From contig CP172536.1 in the NCBI GenBank assembly GCA_044598425.1, positions 2,418,001 through 2,482,000 of the forward strand: a DNA stretch of 64,000 nt. Direction: 5' to 3'. Positions 9,104-16,834 of the stretch are shown in pieces; the first letter of the stretch is position 1, and the number at the start of each line of letters is the position of its first letter. Source of the stretch: JAEVLT01 sp044598425. Its GTDB lineage: Bacteria > Bacillota > Bacilli > Bacillales > Cytobacillaceae. The position numbers and the translations under genes are program-made. The notes beneath the pieces were generated by a model. It saw only the letters and a list, made by a program, of their open reading frames with translations. It did not search any database and was not told the origin of the DNA.

Positions 9104-9413
9104 CGGTTTCTTTTTAATTGAGCTGCTCTTATCGCTGTCGGTTTTATTGATGCTTAGCTTATTTTTCGTTCCGTTATTTGTTGATTTAACAAGGCAGTCA
9201 CAACAGCTTGAACTGGAAAAACATGCTGAGCAGCTGCTTTTTGAGGAGCTTCAAGCCTCCATAATCAACGGATCCCCTTCACCTGATCATTCTATTTTTC
9301 TTAATGGGATCGAATATAAACTAACTTGGATCAATCGTGATCCTGAAGGAGTGCAGGAGGTGTGCGTAAAGCTTGAAAAAAGTCAAAAAACCATTTGCCG
9401 TTTTGCTGAATAA
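9087..9413 (+). CDS. comGE: Minor competence pseudopilin ComGE
   Basis: Small pilin-like protein of about 108 residues. A short basic leader (MLQKNSG) runs into the processing site and hydrophobic stretch SG|FFLIELLLSLSVLL, with Glu at +5. The ATG at 9087 has a GGAAAGGGG ribosome site and lies inside the end of comGD. It belongs to the comG operon and is needed with the other minor pilins for pilus assembly in B. subtilis. Confidence 0.88.
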   Translation: MLQKNSGFFLIELLLSLSVLLMLSLFFVPLFVDLTRQSQQLELEKHAEQLLFEELQASIINGSPSPDHSIFLNGIEYKLTWINRDPEGVQEVCVKLEKSQKTICRFAE

Positions 9414-9840
9414 TCGCGGCTTCACCTTAGTTGAAACGCTTTTTGCTTTTTCGATTTTTACATTAATTGTCTTCTTTGTTTCACCACTTTTTCAGGCAAT
9501 GCTGCCAGATCGTGATTTGAAAGCACATTTGCAGGAAATGGAATGGGATGTATTTTCCAGCCAAATTAAATATGAAATCCATTCGAGTTCGAGTGCTACC
9601 ATTTGGAATAATGATAAAGCAGTCTTAACATCAAATGCAGGAATTGTTACTTATGAAAAATATAAAAACACACTCCGCAGACAAGTGGATAATACCGGGC
9701 ATGAAATTTTGCTGCAAAATGTAGCAGCAGTATCCTTCAGCCAATTAAAGAATGCCGTGCAGATAACCGTAACCGACATGACTGGAAAAGTTTTTACTGT
9801 TGTGGTTTATTCCTTTCTAGACTGGGATGATTACTCATGA
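9373..9840 (+). CDS. comGF: Minor competence pilus protein ComGF
   Basis: Membrane protein of the competence pilus, 155 residues. The likely start is TTG at 9373, ten bases after a strong AGGAGGTG, giving an overlap of 41 bases with comGE. After a basic leader there is a clear pilin-type site (NRG|FTLVETLFAFSIF) with Glu at +5, then a hydrophobic helix and a beta-rich domain. The gene ends in ATGA shared with comGG. Confidence 0.9.
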   Translation: MKKVKKPFAVLLNNRGFTLVETLFAFSIFTLIVFFVSPLFQAMLPDRDLKAHLQEMEWDVFSSQIKYEIHSSSSATIWNNDKAVLTSNAGIVTYEKYKNTLRRQVDNTGHEILLQNVAAVSFSQLKNAVQITVTDMTGKVFTVVVYSFLDWDDYS

Positions 9841-10226
9841 TTCGTGACCAAAAAGGATTTACTTACCCCTTAACACTGTCCCTGCTCATCGTTTTTTTAT
9901 TTTTCTTTTCCATACGGGTGGAGCAGCTGCTGACGGAACGAAAATTTATGCACAATGCGAAGATCATGCTAGTGCAAGAATATTATATGCTGACGACGGA
10001 AAAGAAAATGGAGAAAGTCCTTCAGTCGGGAGACGGAACATCTGTGCCAACAAGCGGTTCATTTGTCTATCGGGAAGGACAAATGAATTATCAAATCGAG
10101 CCTCCAAGCGGCAATACGCAAAAAATCACATTCACTCTTCAACTTACCTCCGGGGAAGTAACATATGGCTATGGCTATTATGACATCAACACAAAAAACC
10201 TTGTAAAATGGATTGAAAAAAATTAA
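9837..10226 (+). CDS. comGG: Minor competence pseudopilin ComGG
   Basis: Last pilin-type gene of the comG operon, 129 residues. The leader MIRDQKG is followed by the hydrophobic segment FTYPLTLSLLIVFLFFF. The glutamate at +5 of typical pilins is absent; proline and threonine occupy that region (FTYPLT), as in other ComGG proteins. The start overlaps the comGF stop by four bases (ATGA). The C-terminal part is short and hydrophilic. Confidence 0.88.
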   Translation: MIRDQKGFTYPLTLSLLIVFLFFFSIRVEQLLTERKFMHNAKIMLVQEYYMLTTEKKMEKVLQSGDGTSVPTSGSFVYREGQMNYQIEPPSGNTQKITFTLQLTSGEVTYGYGYYDINTKNLVKWIEKN

Positions 10227-10269
10227 ATTTGGAAAGAATAGAGTAAAAAAGGAAATAGGCGGATGGATA

Positions 10270-10458
10270 ATGAAAACGAATGACTATGTAAAATACATGA
10301 CCCAAACCGTTGTGCGATATATGGATCAGCCGAAAGAGGCAAGAAGAAAAATTTGGCAGGAGCGAAAAGAAACCCGTGCTTCCTTTTGGTATCGCTGGTT
10401 TGGCATTCTCCCTTATGTTGTATATACCGAGGTAAAAAAACGAAATTGGCGGAGATAA
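10270..10458 (+). CDS. yqzE: YqzE family protein
   Basis: A 62-residue basic protein starting MKTNDYVKYMTQ, recognisable as YqzE, which sits at the end of the comG operon in B. subtilis. It is rich in Lys, Arg and Trp (RASFWYRWFGILPYVVY) and may associate with the membrane through its short aromatic stretch. The ATG at 10270 has AGGCGGATGG before it; the longer frame starting inside comGG has no ribosome site. Function is unknown. Confidence 0.85.
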   Translation: MKTNDYVKYMTQTVVRYMDQPKEARRKIWQERKETRASFWYRWFGILPYVVYTEVKKRNWRR

Positions 10459-10553
10459 ATAATCGTTTCAATAACCTGTTCACAACCACGATATGACTAA
10501 TTAGACTATAAAAATAGAATATAAGTGGGGAATTGTGAACATTTTCTAAACAT

Positions 10554-10606
10554 ATAGTGTTAACATTGTTAACCTCGTTCCCATGGCTTAAACACTGTAT
10601 TATAAT
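10554..10606 (+). promoter_or_regulatory. Promoter and operator-like GTTAAC pair upstream of the SufR-like regulator
   Basis: Two GTTAAC palindromes at 10559-10564 and 10568-10573 stand 9 bases apart, about 30 bases before a perfect TATAAT (10601-10606). No good -35 is spaced for this -10. The 11-base word ATAGTGTTAAC (10554-10564) recurs exactly at 12868-12878, in the leader of the methyltransferase gene. This suggests a common regulator, most simply the product of the adjacent gene. Confidence 0.45.
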
Positions 10607-10640
10607 AGAATAAATTATGGGGGGCCGAGGTGAAAATCGT

Positions 10641-11342
10641 ATGGAACAAACGTTAAAGATAACTAACGTATTATCAGATCCAACCCGATATTACATTTAT
10701 CAATACATTACCAAAAGACATCAGGAAGTAACCGTTCAAGAAATAGCTGACAATTTTAACATCCACCCAAATGTAGCGAGGCTTCATTTGTCAAAGCTGG
10801 AGGATGTTAATATGCTATCATCGGAAACAAAAAAAACAGGGAAAGGCGGGAGACCAAGCCGGCTATACCGACTGTCAGAAGATGTCATTCAATTGCATTT
10901 CCCATACCGCGACTACATGCTTTTATCCAAGGTTGCCATTGAAACAATGATTTCGCTAGGCGAGGAAGGAAAAAAGGCATTGCATTTAACAGGCAAAAGA
11001 TTTGGCGCAGAAGTGATCGAGCAAGAAGTGGCTAAACAGACAACCACTGAAAACTTACTGTCTTTTGACGAAAAATTGCGCATTTTAAAAAGTGCCGCAT
11101 CGCTCGCAGGCTTTTACCCTGAGTTTGAAGCAAGTGGAGATAAACAAAAAATTTATTTTCAAATCTTTAATTGTCCTTTTAAAGAAGTTGCGCTCGATCA
11201 TACTGAAACAGTATGCAGCATGCACCGTGAATTTCTTAAAGGGATGTTCGAAGCGCTATTTTCTTCCGTTCAATTAATCGAAAAAGAAAATATTATTGCT
11301 GGCTGCGATACATGCAGTTATCATGCAATCGTTTCAAATTAA
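10641..11342 (+). CDS. SufR/ArsR-like winged-helix regulator with C-terminal cysteine cluster
   Basis: A 233-residue transcription regulator. Residues about 8-80 form an ArsR-type winged helix (LSDPTRYYIYQYI, VQEIADNFNIHPNVARLHLSKL, GRPSRLYRLS). The C-terminal domain carries NCPFKEVALDHTETVC and GCDTCSYH, with cysteines 178, 192, 222 and 225. That arrangement resembles the Fe-S cluster ligands of SufR-type repressors; cluster binding here is inferred. The ATG at 10641 follows GAGGTGA with 7 bases spacing; an ATG eight codons upstream has no ribosome site. It stands alone after comG-yqzE, and its leader has GTTAAC operator-like repeats shared with the methyltransferase gene at 11738. What it controls is not known. 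Confidence 0.8.
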   Translation: MEQTLKITNVLSDPTRYYIYQYITKRHQEVTVQEIADNFNIHPNVARLHLSKLEDVNMLSSETKKTGKGGRPSRLYRLSEDVIQLHFPYRDYMLLSKVAIETMISLGEEGKKALHLTGKRFGAEVIEQEVAKQTTTENLLSFDEKLRILKSAASLAGFYPEFEASGDKQKIYFQIFNCPFKEVALDHTETVCSMHREFLKGMFEALFSSVQLIEKENIIAGCDTCSYHAIVSN

Positions 11343-11425
11343 CTGAAAACCAATATTTACATTTCATTCACTTTTATTTTATAATTAGATAATGATGGGA
11401 TTGGAAGGTTAAAGGAGGGGTGCAT

Positions 11426-11668
11426 ATGGATCGCATGTTTAGAGTTTTGGGATTCTGGACAGGTATATTTACAGTGATGTTCTATCTTGGCCATATGGAA
11501 AAGACTTCATTGCTTTTTCTAGCCCAAACTGGTTTCTTTGTTCTACTAAGCTATCTTAAACTGTCCGAACGTATGTATATGTATATTTTCGGAGCATATT
11601 TAACCATCTTCTTTGCCGGCTTTACATATTGGACGACTTTCATGATGCCTTTAGGCGGTGCCCAATAA
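11426..11668 (+). CDS. yqgY: DUF2626 membrane protein YqgY
   Basis: An 80-residue integral membrane protein with three hydrophobic segments (about residues 5-22, 27-42 and 49-72) and the conserved block LSERMYMYIFGAY. It matches YqgY of B. subtilis along its whole length. The ATG at 11426 is 5-6 bases after AAAGGAGGGG. It converges on the methyltransferase gene, with a shared hairpin between them. Function unknown. Confidence 0.85.
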   Translation: MDRMFRVLGFWTGIFTVMFYLGHMEKTSLLFLAQTGFFVLLSYLKLSERMYMYIFGAYLTIFFAGFTYWTTFMMPLGGAQ

Positions 11669-11700
11669 AGGCTAAGAAGAAAGCAAATTTAATATGATTG

Positions 11701-11735
11701 AAAAAACGCCGGTGTACCTATTCCAGCGTTTTTTC
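11701..11735. terminator. Bidirectional terminator between yqgY and the methyltransferase gene
   Basis: AAAAAACGC at 11701-11709 pairs with GCGTTTTTT about 20 bases later, with CGG/CCA continuing the stem. It has a run of T on either strand, and the two flanking genes converge on it. Confidence 0.7.
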
Positions 11736-11737
11736 TA

Positions 11738-12832
11738 TTATTTAGCGAATAATTCAGTTTTATTTTTCACATTCAGATTTTTTTGTTGTATGAGGACATG
11801 AAAAAAAGCACTCATACTTGAGGACATAATCAGACTCCGGATCGCCCGATTCCGCTTGCTGACAGCCGAGAAAGGATTTGGATCAAAATGGCTCTCTAAC
11901 TCCTTCAATATTCCAGCAGCCAATAAAAATTCATCCTGCCTTAATTTTGTTACAAATTCCAGCCGAAATTCTTCTCCGATTTGCTGCAGCCCATCAAAAT
12001 GGACATGGGAAGTGATATCCATCTCACCTGGATGAAGCAAGACATTTTCTACCATTCGATGTTGAAAATAGCCCCTTAAACTCCCATTCTTTTTCGATGG
12101 TTCCATCCATTCTTCATTGGAATAGCCGTAGTCAACCGTTACGACGAACCCCTTTGTTAAGACAGCAGCGAAGTGCTCCAACATATTTTTCATCGATAGC
12201 GGGATTTCGATTCGCTGCTTTTCGCCCAGATTCAGACTGGATTCTTTTAAAAAAGCAAAAATGGCTTCATCTTCAAGCGGCACCTTTTGCTCATACAGTT
12301 TCCCCTCCTTTAAGCCGACCATGATTTCGTACAATTGCCCGTTCTCTTTTTCAATTACATGAACAGGCAAGGCATCAAAAAGCTCATTTGAAAAGATTAC
12401 TCCATTAATAGGAGGAATTTCTTCTATACTCTCATATTGTTCAACATCAAAATCAGGCTGCAATCGTTCTTTTTGTAATTTACGATGATATGGACTGCTT
12501 TCAACAATACGATAATGAAGCGGAGCTTTTACTGAATCCACCCACTCCTCTAAAAAGGCACGGGCAAACCTTCCGTTCCCAGCACCAACTTCACAGAAAA
12601 CAGGCGCAAGTTGATACTGCTGGATTAATTGCGAAAACCATTTGGCCACGATTCTGCCGAAGATGTCTGAAATATTGCTGGTTGTAATAAAATCACCTTC
12701 CCGGCCAATCTTTTGCTGATCTTTCATATAGTACCCATACTGCGGATGATAGAGTGCAGCTTCAATATATTCACTATACGTGATGAGCTTTGACGGTGAG
12801 CGATCGATTAGATTTTGCAAATATGAAATCAT
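11738..12832 (-). CDS. Class I SAM-dependent methyltransferase, MidA/NDUFAF7 family
   Basis: A 364-residue cytoplasmic protein of the MidA/DUF185 family. Its start (MISYLQNLID... ITYSEYIEAALYHPQYGYY) and the SAM-binding block FCEVGAGNGRFARAFLEEW (about residues 80-98) are characteristic, followed by IFSNELFDALPVHV and VTVDYGYSNEEW. The mitochondrial relative methylates an arginine in complex I. The bacterial substrate is unknown. It is a single gene between yqgY and yqgX. Its leader holds GTTAAC repeats also found before the nearby SufR-like regulator, so the two may form a regulatory pair. Confidence 0.85.
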   Translation of the reverse strand: MISYLQNLIDRSPSKLITYSEYIEAALYHPQYGYYMKDQQKIGREGDFITTSNISDIFGRIVAKWFSQLIQQYQLAPVFCEVGAGNGRFARAFLEEWVDSVKAPLHYRIVESSPYHRKLQKERLQPDFDVEQYESIEEIPPINGVIFSNELFDALPVHVIEKENGQLYEIMVGLKEGKLYEQKVPLEDEAIFAFLKESSLNLGEKQRIEIPLSMKNMLEHFAAVLTKGFVVTVDYGYSNEEWMEPSKKNGSLRGYFQHRMVENVLLHPGEMDITSHVHFDGLQQIGEEFRLEFVTKLRQDEFLLAAGILKELESHFDPNPFSAVSKRNRAIRSLIMSSSMSAFFHVLIQQKNLNVKNKTELFAK

Positions 12833-12852
12833 ACCCTTTAACTCTCCTTTCA

Positions 12853-12878
12853 GTTAACAACATTGACATAGTGTTAAC
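12853..12878 (-). promoter_or_regulatory. Operator-like GTTAAC pair in the methyltransferase leader
   Basis: GTTAAC palindromes at 12853-12858 and 12873-12878 are exactly 20 bases apart, two helical turns. The second lies within ATAGTGTTAAC, an exact 11-base match to the leader of the regulator gene at 10554-10564. They sit about 20-45 bases before the start codon, between a probable AT-rich promoter (TACAAT-like, about 12885-12895) and the ribosome site GAAAGGAGAG. That is a position suited to repression. Confidence 0.45.
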
Positions 12879-12945
12879 TTTATTGTATTGTATATTTAGT
12901 AGCTTAACTATATCCCCTCCCATTAATGATTAGAACATCCCCCAG

Positions 12946-12978
12946 AAAAACCCTTCTCAAACGAGAAGGGTTTTTCTA
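12946..12978. terminator. Terminator downstream of yqgX
   Basis: AAAAACCCTTCTC (12946-12958) pairs perfectly with GAGAAGGGTTTTT after a 4-base loop. It lies just past the yqgX stop on the minus strand. Confidence 0.85.
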
Positions 12979-13032
12979 TTGTAATTGCTGAATTTGCAAC
13001 TTTTGAATTTCGATCACTTTGGGTGTTTCTTA

Positions 13033-13668
13033 TTAAAAGCCATTTAAAAAAGGGTTGCTGTCCATTTCGTCAAGAATAGTGGTTACCGGACCATGTCCAG
13101 GCATTACAGTGGTCTCTTCCGGCAGGGTAAGCAGTTTATCATGAATGCTGCTACGCAGCTGCGCTTGATTCCCTTCTGGTAAATCTGTCCGACCGATGCT
13201 GCCTTTAAACAAAGCATCACCAGAAATCACAAAGCCTTCTTTTTCAAAAAAATAGGAGACGCTCCCTGGCGAATGCCCAGGAGTTTCATAAACATAAAAC
13301 TCAAAGCCTTCAATATTTTTTGCTTCTTCCTTTGTAAAAAAATGATCAGCCGGCTTTGCAGTAATGAAATGTTTTAAGCGGAAGGACTGGGAACCATTCA
13401 GCATAGGATCACTCAGCCAATTTTTTTCTTTTTCATGGACATAGACAGGGATCTTAAAAAACTCCCTTACTTGATCGACCGCACCAATGTGATCAAAGTG
13501 GGCATGTGTTAATAAAATCGCGCACGGTTTTAGCTGCTTTTGCTCCAGCCATTGAATTAATTTTGCTCCATCGCTGCCCGGATCAAAAAGCAAACAGCTG
13601 CCGCCTTCTTTTTCAATGATATAGCAATTCGTTTGCATGATTCCTAAAGGAATTTGCGACCAGTTCAT
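13033..13668 (-). CDS. yqgX: MBL-fold metallo-hydrolase YqgX
   Basis: A 211-residue metallo-beta-lactamase-fold hydrolase of the glyoxalase II-like group. The metal motif THAHFDHIGAV (HxHxDH) is near residue 55, the further ligand histidine in YETPGHSPGSVSYF, the bridging aspartate in VISGDALF and the last histidine in MPGHGP. It matches YqgX of B. subtilis; bacillithiol- or glutathione-type thioester hydrolysis is possible but not shown. The ATG follows GGAGGTAAAGAG. It is divergent from yqgW. Confidence 0.9.
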   Translation of the reverse strand: MNWSQIPLGIMQTNCYIIEKEGGSCLLFDPGSDGAKLIQWLEQKQLKPCAILLTHAHFDHIGAVDQVREFFKIPVYVHEKEKNWLSDPMLNGSQSFRLKHFITAKPADHFFTKEEAKNIEGFEFYVYETPGHSPGSVSYFFEKEGFVISGDALFKGSIGRTDLPEGNQAQLRSSIHDKLLTLPEETTVMPGHGPVTTILDEMDSNPFLNGF

Positions 13669-13852
13669 CTCTTTACCTCCATCTCCATCATTGGGCTACT
13701 CTGTAATTCAGATAATTCAAACTTTAAATTTTTTAATCTCGACATTCTTGCAAAAAAACGATAAAATATTAAATAAATGTATATAATACTATACCTACAT
13801 ACTTGCATTTTGTAAATTTTAGACTCACTACTTGCTGAAGGGGGCATTTTAA

Positions 13853-14029
13853 ATGGGACTTGTCATCATCTTTGCCTTGATTACAATCTTAGCGGCATAT
13901 GGAGCTTTTCGTTCACTAAAAAACAAAAATTTCTTAGCCATTTTTTGGGGAGTTGCGACTTTCCTCGTGTTCGGCTGGTTTTCAGTCATGACCTTAATTT
14001 ATCATGGCGTTCCAACTAGCACGGTATAA
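13853..14029 (+). CDS. yqgW: DUF2759 small membrane protein YqgW
   Basis: A 58-residue protein with two transmembrane helices (MGLVIIFALITILAAYGAF and FLAIFWGVATFLVFGWF) separated by a basic turn SLKNKN. Size and sequence fit YqgW (DUF2759). The ATG has a GAAGGGGG ribosome site 9 bases upstream. A TATAAT is present at 13782-13787, but I cannot assign a -35. Function is unknown. Confidence 0.8.
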   Translation: MGLVIIFALITILAAYGAFRSLKNKNFLAIFWGVATFLVFGWFSVMTLIYHGVPTSTV

Positions 14030-14068
14030 AAGAAAGCGCAAACAAGACTCTCAAACCGCTTTTAGAAA

Positions 14069-14092
14069 AAGACTGCCATCTGGCAGCCTTTC
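14069..14092. terminator. Bidirectional terminator between yqgW and yqgV
   Basis: CTGCCA-TC-TGGCAG (14073-14086) is flanked by AGAAAAAG on the left and CCTTTCTTT on the right. It therefore gives a T-rich tail in both directions between two convergent genes. Confidence 0.65.
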
Positions 14093-14093
14093 T

Positions 14094-14411
14094 TTATTCC
14101 TCTTTTAAAAGATCCATGACCCTTGCCACTTTGTCTTCCATTTTCCGCTTTTTATCCCTGCGGTCATCAACGCGAATCGTGGTAGCGACGCGCTGAATCC
14201 CTTCCTTAAACGGTGCTTCGTGCATCGCTTGTATCACTTCAAAAAGAACCGGCAGCTCGCCTTCAATAATCGTATTCATCGGTGTGAGCTGGAAGCGAAT
14301 CGTGCCTTCTTCTTCATATTTGTTTAAAACCTTATGAACGCTGGCAACATAGCTGCTGACACTGGGGGAGTCTGTTCCAATTGGTATAATCGTTACATCA
14401 ACAATAGCCAT
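14094..14411 (-). CDS. yqgV: Thiamine-binding MTH1187/YqgV family protein
   Basis: A 105-residue ferredoxin-like-fold protein of the UPF0045/DUF77 family; relatives bind thiamine or its precursors. Characteristic segments are VDVTIIPIGTDSPSVSSYV near the start and FQLTPMNTIIEG in the middle. The start chosen is the ATG at 14411 (MAIVDVT), which has GAAGGTGA before it. An in-frame ATG 14 codons upstream would add residues that the family lacks. It converges with yqgW. Confidence 0.88.
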   Translation of the reverse strand: MAIVDVTIIPIGTDSPSVSSYVASVHKVLNKYEEEGTIRFQLTPMNTIIEGELPVLFEVIQAMHEAPFKEGIQRVATTIRVDDRRDKKRKMEDKVARVMDLLKEE

Positions 14412-14488
14412 TTTTTCACCTTCATTTTTATAATCGAAGTTTCCCAAAATCATTTTACCATAGTCCTGTTGTTAAACGAAAGGAAGAT

Positions 14489-15631
14489 TCATTCTTTTAC
14501 CCATTTAATGACTTTTTTGGCCTTTAGATCAATTAATTTTTCATAGCTGTTACCATATAAACACGCTTCTCCAGAAGGAGAGCAGCTTAGCGGCTCATTG
14601 TTTAGATTTTGAAAGAGGATGGAGGATTTTTTTGCTTTCAATTGCTTAGAAATAAGCCGGAAACCATCCTTGTAGGTATCCGCTTCTCCACTTTTAATCG
14701 GCTGAAAAGTAAGGAACTGATCCTTTTCTTCAATATAATCATAATACGGAACGAGCCAATCCGAAAACTTCGAAAGGTGCGGCATCGTGAAAGTCACCAA
14801 CTGCTGTTTGTTCTGATCAAAAAAAGAATAAACAGCTTTGGATTGATCCAGCGCATCAACGGTAATCGTCATTAACCTGTGTTTAAAAGCAGAAAACTGG
14901 TATACTTTCGAAAACGCAGTCTGTTCCTGCTGAGTTGATAGCGATTTTACCATTAACGGTGCAAACAATGAAGGCTGATTTTGATCCCAATTCAAATAGG
15001 CAAAGTGATCTTTATCCATCCATTTTAGAAATGGCTGGGGAACAGGAAGCTCTTTGATCGATTTACTCTCTATGTTTATAAGGAAAACTTGAAAGGTCCA
15101 ATCCTCATTAAACTTCGAGATTAATACTTCTCTTTCGTTATATGGATTCCACTCAAACGATAGTTCGTATGAGGGAAGAGATTCACCCCATACTACTTTT
15201 CCGTTTAAATCAATCACTGTAATCGTTCCTTTATAGGTAGACGGGGATGAGTGAATCAAAAGATATTTTTTTGCCGGGCTAATTTGCACCGTAACAATCG
15301 GGTGCTCACTTTTGAATAACAGCTTGCTTTTGCCAGACTGAAAATTATAAAGAAACAAAGAGGATGTTTGTTCTTGATTCGTTATGTAGGCAACTGTATC
15401 ATCGGAAAGCCAGCCAACACTTTTGAAAAATTCTCCATCAGAAACAGTCAATGGCAATTTCCACATTTTACTCAGGGTTAAAGCTGTCTGCTTTTCTTGC
15501 TGTTGATTCGTTGAGAGATGAAGCTTCGTTCCTTGCTGAAACGAACATGCACTTAAAAAAAAGAAAGAGATTGCAATGATAAAAGTGCAGCTAGCTGAAA
15601 GATTGACTCGCTTTGATATCAGTTGAACCAT
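14489..15631 (-). CDS. yqgU: Lipoprotein YqgU
   Basis: A 380-residue exported lipoprotein. The signal peptide has a basic start (QLISKRVN), a hydrophobic core and a lipobox LSAC at about residues 26-29. The mature part contains several short repeats typical of beta-propeller folds (VGWLSDDTVAYI, VTVQISPAKKYLLIHSS, LSFEWNPYNEREVLIS). It corresponds in position and appearance to YqgU of B. subtilis. Its function is unknown; a surface sensor or scaffold is possible. The ribosome site is AAGGGGGGGAG. Confidence 0.8.
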   Translation of the reverse strand: MVQLISKRVNLSASCTFIIAISFFFLSACSFQQGTKLHLSTNQQQEKQTALTLSKMWKLPLTVSDGEFFKSVGWLSDDTVAYITNQEQTSSLFLYNFQSGKSKLLFKSEHPIVTVQISPAKKYLLIHSSPSTYKGTITVIDLNGKVVWGESLPSYELSFEWNPYNEREVLISKFNEDWTFQVFLINIESKSIKELPVPQPFLKWMDKDHFAYLNWDQNQPSLFAPLMVKSLSTQQEQTAFSKVYQFSAFKHRLMTITVDALDQSKAVYSFFDQNKQQLVTFTMPHLSKFSDWLVPYYDYIEEKDQFLTFQPIKSGEADTYKDGFRLISKQLKAKKSSILFQNLNNEPLSCSPSGEACLYGNSYEKLIDLKAKKVIKWVKE

Positions 15632-15700
15632 TTCACTCCCCCCCTTGATCCTTACTCTTTAATACATTACGATCTTAAAAAGATTTTAACCATTTTTAGG

Positions 15701-15726
15701 AAAAGAAAAAGCCGAAAGAAATCGGC
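15701..15726 (-). terminator. Terminator of yqgT
   Basis: On the minus strand GCCGA-TTTCTT-TCGGC (15711-15726) is followed by TTTTTCTTTT. It lies about 90 bases past the yqgT stop. Confidence 0.8.
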
Positions 15727-15815
15727 ATTTTATCACAAAGTCTGTCAACGTTATTTAATTTTATAGAGAAAAAACGGACAATACAAGATTGGAAAACGGT
15801 TCCAATCAAAATTTT

Positions 15816-16727
15816 TTATTTCAACAATTCAAAAGACAAAGCTGCAAAGAAAAGACCTTCCACATCTGCGATAATTTTATCTAAGTGAGACAGCGGCAGA
15901 GGATTAATCCCTTTTCCCAGTTCAATCGTAAAACCTGGCCGCCTAAATTCCTGAATAAACCAGTCTTTATAACCCGCATGACTGTCAACATACTGAATCG
16001 CTTTGTAGCCGCTCGTGCGTTCAAATTCGTTTGCAAGCATTGCAGATTCCGCCGGCTCCATCCCTTCGTAGCCCCAATAAAATTCTTCTCCCTGTGTATG
16101 AAAAGCAAGCAAATAATCGAAGTCATTTCTTTTGGCTAGTTCAGCCATGGCAATAGACTCAGGCTCTGTCAACGGAGCAGTTCCCGGGTAATCTCTCGGA
16201 GCAGGAGCCTTTGGAGCTTTTCGTCTTTGATCAATTTCCCAGTTTGCCGGATATTGTTTGTTTAAATCAACCCCGCGAATATTGGCCTTCCAATGAACAA
16301 ATTCATCGTTGCCCTCATTTATTGCCATGATGGCAGCACATTCGCCATCAGGAGGTCCATTTAACACTAGATCTACTCCATCCGGATTTACCATTGGTAC
16401 AAGCGATAAAGCTGTTCGTTTATATAAATCGACAGCCCGGCAGCCCATAACCGAATCATCCTTCATGACTGAAAATAAGTACCGGTCCAATAATTTCATT
16501 AGAACAACAGTGGTAATCCATTCATTTGCATGAAAAGAACCATTCATATGAATTTTTTTCGGCCCATTTCCTATCCGGATTTCCCGAATCGGTTTTCCTA
16601 AAACACTCTTTCCTATCGTACAGACGGTTATAAACGGATAAACTTTTTCCAGCTTATAAATCGTTTCATCCAGCCAATTGGAATCACATGGGAACCCCAT
16701 TTCTACACAGTTATGCTGAACCGTCAT
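15816..16727 (-). CDS. yqgT: Gamma-D-glutamyl-L-diamino acid endopeptidase-like M14 peptidase
   Basis: Zinc carboxypeptidase-fold (M14) enzyme of about 303 residues, likely cutting the gamma-D-Glu-diaminopimelate bond of peptidoglycan peptides. Zinc ligands are visible as HxxE in NGSFHANEWITT and the later histidine in LLAFHTQGEEFYWGYEG. The catalytic glutamate lies in FTIELGKGINPLP. No signal peptide or LysM domain is present, so it probably acts in the cytoplasm on recycled wall peptides. The ATG at 16727 (MTVQHN) has GAGGAGGGA 7 bases upstream; an ATG six codons earlier overlaps that site. Confidence 0.88.
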   Translation of the reverse strand: MTVQHNCVEMGFPCDSNWLDETIYKLEKVYPFITVCTIGKSVLGKPIREIRIGNGPKKIHMNGSFHANEWITTVVLMKLLDRYLFSVMKDDSVMGCRAVDLYKRTALSLVPMVNPDGVDLVLNGPPDGECAAIMAINEGNDEFVHWKANIRGVDLNKQYPANWEIDQRRKAPKAPAPRDYPGTAPLTEPESIAMAELAKRNDFDYLLAFHTQGEEFYWGYEGMEPAESAMLANEFERTSGYKAIQYVDSHAGYKDWFIQEFRRPGFTIELGKGINPLPLSHLDKIIADVEGLFFAALSFELLK

Positions 16728-16786
16728 CTTGATCCCTCCTCTCATAAAACTTATGATCCCATTAAAGAAAGATGTTTTCCTAAAAG

Positions 16787-16820
16787 AAAAAAACCTGCAA
16801 ATCAGTGCAAGCTTTTTTCC
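16787..16820 (-). terminator. Terminator of glcK
   Basis: On the minus strand AAAAAAGCTTGCA pairs with TGCAGGTTTTTT around a 6-base loop (imperfect GC step). It lies just after the glcK stop and ends in a T-run. Confidence 0.7.
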
Positions 16821-16834
16821 TCACATAAATAATG

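Noticed and set aside
13665..13847. A 60-codon open frame on the minus strand before yqgX
   Set aside because: It lies in the AT-rich divergent promoter region of yqgX and yqgW, has no ribosome site and looks like no protein.
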